Assembly (NCBI GenBank): GCA_031283835.1
Contig: JAITBA010000210.1
Span: forward strand, 1 to 9,356
Source: Oscillospiraceae bacterium
Lineage (GTDB): Bacteria > Bacillota > Clostridia > Oscillospirales > Acutalibacteraceae
Direction of reading: 5' to 3'
DNA length: 9,356 bases
In this document: positions 6,133-9,356 of the stretch, one piece after another
Numbering within the stretch: the first letter of the stretch is position 1
How the letters are laid out: each line of letters starts with the position of its first letter
Position numbers and translations under genes: made by a program
The notes under the pieces: model-generated
The model's input: only the letters and a program-made list of their open reading frames with translations
Told to the model about the DNA's origin: nothing
Database searches by the model: none

Positions 6133-6729
6133 ATGTTTTTTAATCTGTTTTGCAACAACGGCGGCACTTCCGCCGCCAACATCCGTTTTCAGGCAATCAA
6201 CACCAACGGCTGCCCGGTGCGCGGCGCGGTTTTTCGCCTTTCGTGCGACTGCGGCAAATACATGCACGCGATTTCGGACGACAGCGGTTGTGTCACTTTT
6301 CGCAACGTCTGCCCCGGGGCTTATACGCTCACCCAGGTGGCCGCGCCCTTCGGTTATCTGGCCGACGGCGGCACCCACGAAGTGTGCGTGCGGCCCGGCA
6401 GCTGCGCAAAAATTGACGGCTTGCCCGTCCAGTGCTTCCGCTCTGTGCAAGAAAAAGAGCCCCCCTCGGCTTCTAACACGTCGCCCACGCCCGGCGTCAA
6501 CGCCATCGATGCCGAAACAATCACCATCAGCGGCCTGGGCGAACCCGGCTGCAAGCTGGACGTGATCTTTCCCAACGGCTGCGCCTACCGCACCCGCGTG
6601 CGGCGCGACGGCACATGGAGCGTTGATGTGCCCAAATGCTGCACCCTCGAGGCGGGCGACACCATCCGTGTTGTGCAAACTTGCGGCTGCAAATACCCCA
6701 GCGAAACCGTCACCTTCGATATCCTCTGA
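6133..6729 (+). CDS. Cysteine-rich SpaA/Cna-B-like plus bacterial Ig-like domain protein, no signal peptide
   Basis: The 198-residue protein starts at an ATG with GGAGG seven bases upstream. Residues 17-95 form a prealbumin-like (SpaA/Cna-B) fold, shown by GCPVRGAVFRL, DDSGCVTFRNVCPGAYTL and APFGYLADGG. A Pro/Ser/Thr linker (about 108-120) leads to a second beta domain (127-198) resembling bacterial Ig-like repeats (ISGLGEPGCKLDVIFPNG, DGTWSVDVP, AGDTIRVVQ). Fifteen cysteines are spread over both domains, including CDC, CC and CGC. There is no signal peptide, LPXTG anchor or membrane segment. The lysine and glutamate that normally form the SpaA isopeptide bond appear replaced (RFQAINTNG; YTLTQVAAP). 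A role in a disulfide-rich structure such as a spore coat is only a guess. The gene stands alone between two terminator-like structures. Confidence 0.87.
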   Translation: MFFNLFCNNGGTSAANIRFQAINTNGCPVRGAVFRLSCDCGKYMHAISDDSGCVTFRNVCPGAYTLTQVAAPFGYLADGGTHEVCVRPGSCAKIDGLPVQCFRSVQEKEPPSASNTSPTPGVNAIDAETITISGLGEPGCKLDVIFPNGCAYRTRVRRDGTWSVDVPKCCTLEAGDTIRVVQTCGCKYPSETVTFDIL

Positions 6730-6758
6730 CGCTTTTCTTCTTCTCAAAAAAGCATAGC

Positions 6759-6793
6759 AAAACCTGTATTCACACTCGTGCGTACAGGTTTTT
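6759..6793 (+). terminator. Intrinsic terminator of the cysteine-rich gene, probably bidirectional
   Basis: A 10-bp stem, AAAACCTGTA (6759-6768) with TACAGGTTTT (6783-6792), has a 14-nt loop that can form an extra CAC/GTG stem. The stem and the base after it give five T on the plus strand. On the minus strand TTTT closes the stem and six more T follow after a short gap. The hairpin could therefore also end ilvD transcripts, which converge from the right. Confidence 0.85.
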
Positions 6794-6801
6794 ATTGCCG
6801 C

Positions 6802-6913
6802 GTTAATGAAGTGGCGATGTTTTAATTGCTGCCTTAATAATGGGGTGAAATTTAAATGGGGGCGATGTTTAACTCGCCACGTTACGCCTTAATGATGGGG
6901 TGGAATTTAAATG
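6802..6913. repeat. Degenerate tandem repeats in the convergent gap, reaching into ilvD
   Basis: CCTTAATAATGGGGTG-type 27-mers at 6832-6858 and 6887-6913 differ at two positions with a 55-bp period. A third, more decayed copy starts at 6803 (TTAATGAAGTGG), and GGCGATGTTT recurs at 6813-6821 and 6861-6870. The rightmost copy includes the ilvD stop codon (6907-6909) and its last codon. A GGCGA/TCGCC hairpin (6861-6878) lies between copies. No gene is seen in this 177-bp gap. Confidence 0.8.
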
Positions 6914-8568
6914 CTCATAATTGCGCCAAGATCTGCGCCTTGCACCAATTTGGCGTAGCGAGCGAGCCAGCCTTTGGAGACATTGGGAGGCGGCGCCTGC
7001 CATTTGGCGCGGCGATCGGCAAGGTCGAGGGGGCTAAGGCGGGCGTTGAGGGTGGCGGCGGGGATATCGATATCGATGATATCACCCTCCCGCACAAGGG
7101 CGATGGCACCGCCCAGCGCGGCTTCGGGGGCCACATGACCAATGGACGCGCCGCGACTCGCGCCGGAAAATCGGCCGTCGGTGATGAGCGCCACAGATTT
7201 ATCGAGCCCCATGCCCGCCAGCGCGCTGGTGGGGTTAAGCATCTCGCGCATGCCGGGGCCGCCCTTGGGGCCCTCGTAGCAAATGACCACCACGTCGCCC
7301 GCAATGATTTTTCCGGCATAAATCGCCGCAATGGCATCTTCTTCGGAATGAAAGACGCGGGCGGGGCCGCTGTGGCGCAGCATTTCGGGGGCCACGGCGC
7401 TGCGCTTGACCACGCAGCCTTTTTGGGCGATGTTGCCCCACAAAATTTGCAGCCCGCCGGTGGCGCTGTAGGGGGTTTTGACGGGGCGAATGGCGTTTGT
7501 GTTTTTAATCGCGCAGCCCGCCGTGTTTTCGGCCACGGTTTTGCCTGTTACGGTGGGCAGGCTGCCGTTGAGCAGACCATGCTGCAGCAGTTCGTGCTGC
7601 ACGGCCGCAACGCCGCCCGCAAAGTAGAGATCCTCCATGTGGGTGGGGCCTGCCGGGGCCAGGTGGCACAGGTTTGGCGTGGCGGCGCTCACCTCGTTAA
7701 AGGTGTGCAGATCCATGGGGACTTCGGCTTCGTTGGCAATGGCAAGCAGGTGCAGCACGCTGTTGGAGCTGCAGCCCAGCGCCATATCGCACGCGAGGGC
7801 GTTTTTGAGTGCCTGCGGTGTGACGATTTGCCGCGCGGTGATGTTTTCCTCCACCAGACGCATAATGGCCATGCCGGATTTTTTGGCAAGCTGTGTGCGC
7901 GCGCTAAACACGGCGGGCACCGTGCCGTTGCCGGGCAGCGCCAGGCCAAGGGCTTCGCACAGGCAGTTCATGCTGTTGGCGGTATACATACCCGAGCAGC
8001 TGCCGCAGCCGGGGCAGCAGTCGCGCTCGATGGCGTGCAGCGTGTCTTTGTCGATTTGGTTGGCCTTAAACGCCCCCACCGCTTCAAACATTTTTGAAAG
8101 GGTGGTATGTTCGCCGCCCACGGTGCCCGCCAGCATTGGCCCGCCGCTGCACACAATGGCGGGGATATCTATGCGCACGGCGGCCATCACCATGCCGGGC
8201 ACAATTTTGTCGCAGTTGGGCAGCAGCACCAAGCCGTCTAACTGGTGCGCCTGGGCCATGGTTTCCACGCTGTCGGCAATCAACTCCCGGCTGGCCAGCG
8301 AATACTTCATGCCCACATGCCCCATGGCAATGCCGTCGCACACGCCAATGCTGGGGAGGAGCACGGGCGTGCCGCCCGCCATGCGCACGCCGTCGCAGGC
8401 CGCGCGCGCCAGTTTATCCAGATGCTGGTGCCCCGGCACAATTTCGCTGTAGGCGCTCACAACGCCAATCAGCGGCCGGTCAAGCTCTTCTTCGGTGTAG
8501 CCCAGGGCATAAAATAAGCTGCGGTTCGGCGCGCGTTCGGGGCCTTTGGTTACGTTTTTGCTGCGCAT
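6907..8568 (-). CDS. ilvD: Dihydroxy-acid dehydratase
   Basis: The 553-residue protein dehydrates 2,3-dihydroxy-isovalerate and 2,3-dihydroxy-3-methylvalerate to the 2-keto acids in valine, isoleucine and leucine synthesis. Its length is typical of the shorter bacterial and archaeal IlvD. The active site appears intact: IGVCDGIAMGH (74-84), LLPNCDKIVPGM (115-126, C119), CCPGCGSCSGMYTANSMN (184-201, with cluster cysteines), LALPGNGTVPAVF (209-221), YEGPKGGPGMREM (431-443) and TDGRFSGASRG (463-473). VPGHQHL rather than a PCN-type motif places it with E. coli-type enzymes that carry an oxygen-labile iron-sulfur cluster (family knowledge). The ATG at 8568 has AGGAG seven bases upstream. It lies 66 nt behind an FkbM gene in the same direction; no T-box or attenuator is seen. 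No other ilv gene is visible. Confidence 0.97.
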   Translation of the reverse strand: MRSKNVTKGPERAPNRSLFYALGYTEEELDRPLIGVVSAYSEIVPGHQHLDKLARAACDGVRMAGGTPVLLPSIGVCDGIAMGHVGMKYSLASRELIADSVETMAQAHQLDGLVLLPNCDKIVPGMVMAAVRIDIPAIVCSGGPMLAGTVGGEHTTLSKMFEAVGAFKANQIDKDTLHAIERDCCPGCGSCSGMYTANSMNCLCEALGLALPGNGTVPAVFSARTQLAKKSGMAIMRLVEENITARQIVTPQALKNALACDMALGCSSNSVLHLLAIANEAEVPMDLHTFNEVSAATPNLCHLAPAGPTHMEDLYFAGGVAAVQHELLQHGLLNGSLPTVTGKTVAENTAGCAIKNTNAIRPVKTPYSATGGLQILWGNIAQKGCVVKRSAVAPEMLRHSGPARVFHSEEDAIAAIYAGKIIAGDVVVICYEGPKGGPGMREMLNPTSALAGMGLDKSVALITDGRFSGASRGASIGHVAPEAALGGAIALVREGDIIDIDIPAATLNARLSPLDLADRRAKWQAPPPNVSKGWLARYAKLVQGADLGAIMSI

Positions 8569-8630
8569 TTTGATTCTCCTTTTGGTTGCTACTCTCGGCC
8601 GCGGATTTTGATGTTGCCTTTTGGCTGCTA
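8567..8630 (-). repeat. Partial duplication of the ilvD ribosome-binding region
   Basis: Read on the minus strand, TAGCAACCAAAAGGAGAATC (start of the copy ending in the ilvD start codon, 8567-8591) resembles TAGCAGCCAAAAGGCAACAT (8605-8630). Both continue into ATCAAAAT. The upstream copy has lost the ATG and the AGGAG core (now AAGGCAAC). It looks like a decayed tandem duplication of the translation start. Confidence 0.6.
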
Positions 8631-8634
8631 TCCT

Positions 8635-9356
8635 TCACGCGTTCAGATAATGCGCCACCAAATCCAGGTCTTTTCCTTGCGTGTCGCAAAAAAACCAGGT
8701 ATAGAGCGTGACAGAAAACGCGCGATACCCCTGTTCTTGCAAAAAAAGCGCCACAGGGTCCTGCAAAATTTGGGGCAGCGTGCGCCCTTTGGGAAGAATT
8801 TCGAGGACGAGCACCGTGGGGCGGAAGAGCTGCCAGTTGTTGGATTGCAAGGCGGATAGTTCCGCGCCCTCAATGTCCATGCTAAGAAAATCGATGGGGC
8901 GCCCCGCCGCGTGTTTGTGCAAAAGGGTGTCTAGGCGCGTGGCGGGCACGGTGATGGAAGACGCGCCGGCCTGTGCGTTTTGGGGCACAAGGGTGCTAAG
9001 GCCGCCAATGGTTTCTGCTTTTGTGTTGCCATGTATAAACAGCTCGACAGTGCCGTCAAAATCTGTCACCGCGCATTGCAGGTTAATATCCTCCGGCCGC
9101 TCGCGCGCAAAAGCGGGCTGCGCGGCGGGGTTGGCTTCCACGTTGATTCCTCGCCAGCCCAGCTGATAGAAAAACGCCGTATTGGAATACTGCACCGGGT
9201 GGTGCGCGCCAATATCCACAAAAAAGCCGTCGGTAATATGCCGGTAATACGAATAGAATATGGCGCGGAGAATCATATCTTCGCCGAGTTCCGCGCAGGA
9301 GGGATGCGCCCCTAGCTCAAATGTTTTGGCATAGCCCTGCCGACGCCAGCTGTTCA
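8635..9356 (-). CDS. FkbM-family SAM-dependent methyltransferase, 5' end cut by the right edge
   Basis: The frame is open to the window edge with about 240 visible residues. An ATG at 9276 exists, but upstream in-frame sequence encodes AELGEDMIL, matching the (F)GED-(L)IL lead-in common in this family, and that ATG has no ribosome binding site. The true start therefore lies beyond the window. SAM-binding motif I is GFFVDIGAHHPVQYSN, followed by GWRGINVEANP, a DINL strand, and the family signature DFLSMDIEGAELSALQ. FkbM-type enzymes O-methylate sugars, antibiotics or other small molecules. The acceptor cannot be read from the sequence. The gene ends 66 nt before ilvD, in the same direction. 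Confidence 0.88.
   Translation of the reverse strand, partial: NSWRRQGYAKTFELGAHPSCAELGEDMILRAIFYSYYRHITDGFFVDIGAHHPVQYSNTAFFYQLGWRGINVEANPAAQPAFARERPEDINLQCAVTDFDGTVELFIHGNTKAETIGGLSTLVPQNAQAGASSITVPATRLDTLLHKHAAGRPIDFLSMDIEGAELSALQSNNWQLFRPTVLVLEILPKGRTLPQILQDPVALFLQEQGYRAFSVTLYTWFFCDTQGKDLDLVAHYLNA

Noticed and set aside
5735..6565. 276-codon plus-strand frame through the gene-free interval
   Set aside because: It runs through the RNA stems, the terminator-like element and the direct repeats, then overlaps the cysteine-rich gene in another frame. It has no ribosome binding site and no domain.
6856..8097. 413-codon plus-strand frame opposite ilvD
   Set aside because: It is antisense to an intact ilvD; the translation resembles only a low-complexity shadow.

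Overview
The window is GC-rich bacterial DNA. It carries housekeeping genes of Firmicutes/Clostridia type: a TrmH-family rRNA methyltransferase, a TRAM-domain RlmD-type methyltransferase and an E. coli-type IlvD. Promoters are clear sigma70/SigA type and the terminators are intrinsic. My best guess is an anaerobic Clostridia member (Oscillospirales-like). That is an inference from gene style, not a taxonomic assignment.

Left block, minus strand (1-3941). A consensus promoter drives an rlmD-like 23S rRNA uracil-C5 methyltransferase gene (2592-3905) that appears to be leaderless. About 150 bp further on comes rlmB (1667-2443), with its own possible extended -10 promoter. Its stop codon overlaps, in a GTGA, the start of a large unrecognised membrane protein gene that runs off the left edge (1-1670). 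That protein has a long charged N-terminal half containing five 9-12-residue repeats, followed by about six membrane segments.

Middle block, plus strand (4071-6793). Divergent from rlmD, a second consensus promoter drives a family I.5-type (Staphylococcus/Geobacillus) lipase-like alpha/beta hydrolase gene. The catalytic triad and zinc ligands are recognisable, but there is no signal peptide. A strong terminator closes it. A 644-bp gap follows with no convincing gene. It is full of nested stems and purine-rich linkers that look like a structured non-coding RNA, roughly 320 nt long and possibly ending in its own terminator. Next come two 28-bp direct repeats, the second abutting the ribosome binding site of a small cysteine-rich protein gene (6133-6729). 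This protein combines a SpaA/Cna-B-like prealbumin domain with a bacterial Ig-like domain, has no export signal, and lacks the residues normally needed for an isopeptide bond. A hairpin terminator, probably bidirectional, follows.

Right block, minus strand (6907-9356). An FkbM-family methyltransferase gene, cut by the right edge, is followed 66 nt later by ilvD (dihydroxy-acid dehydratase, branched-chain amino acid synthesis). ilvD converges on the cysteine-rich gene. The convergent gap holds degenerate tandem repeats that reach into the ilvD stop codon, and a second partial duplication covers the ilvD ribosome-binding region.

The most interesting element is the structured intergenic RNA candidate. 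Next are the leaderless rlmD promoter geometry and the cysteine-rich domain protein lacking isopeptide residues. I see no CRISPR array, tRNA, rRNA or insertion sequence.
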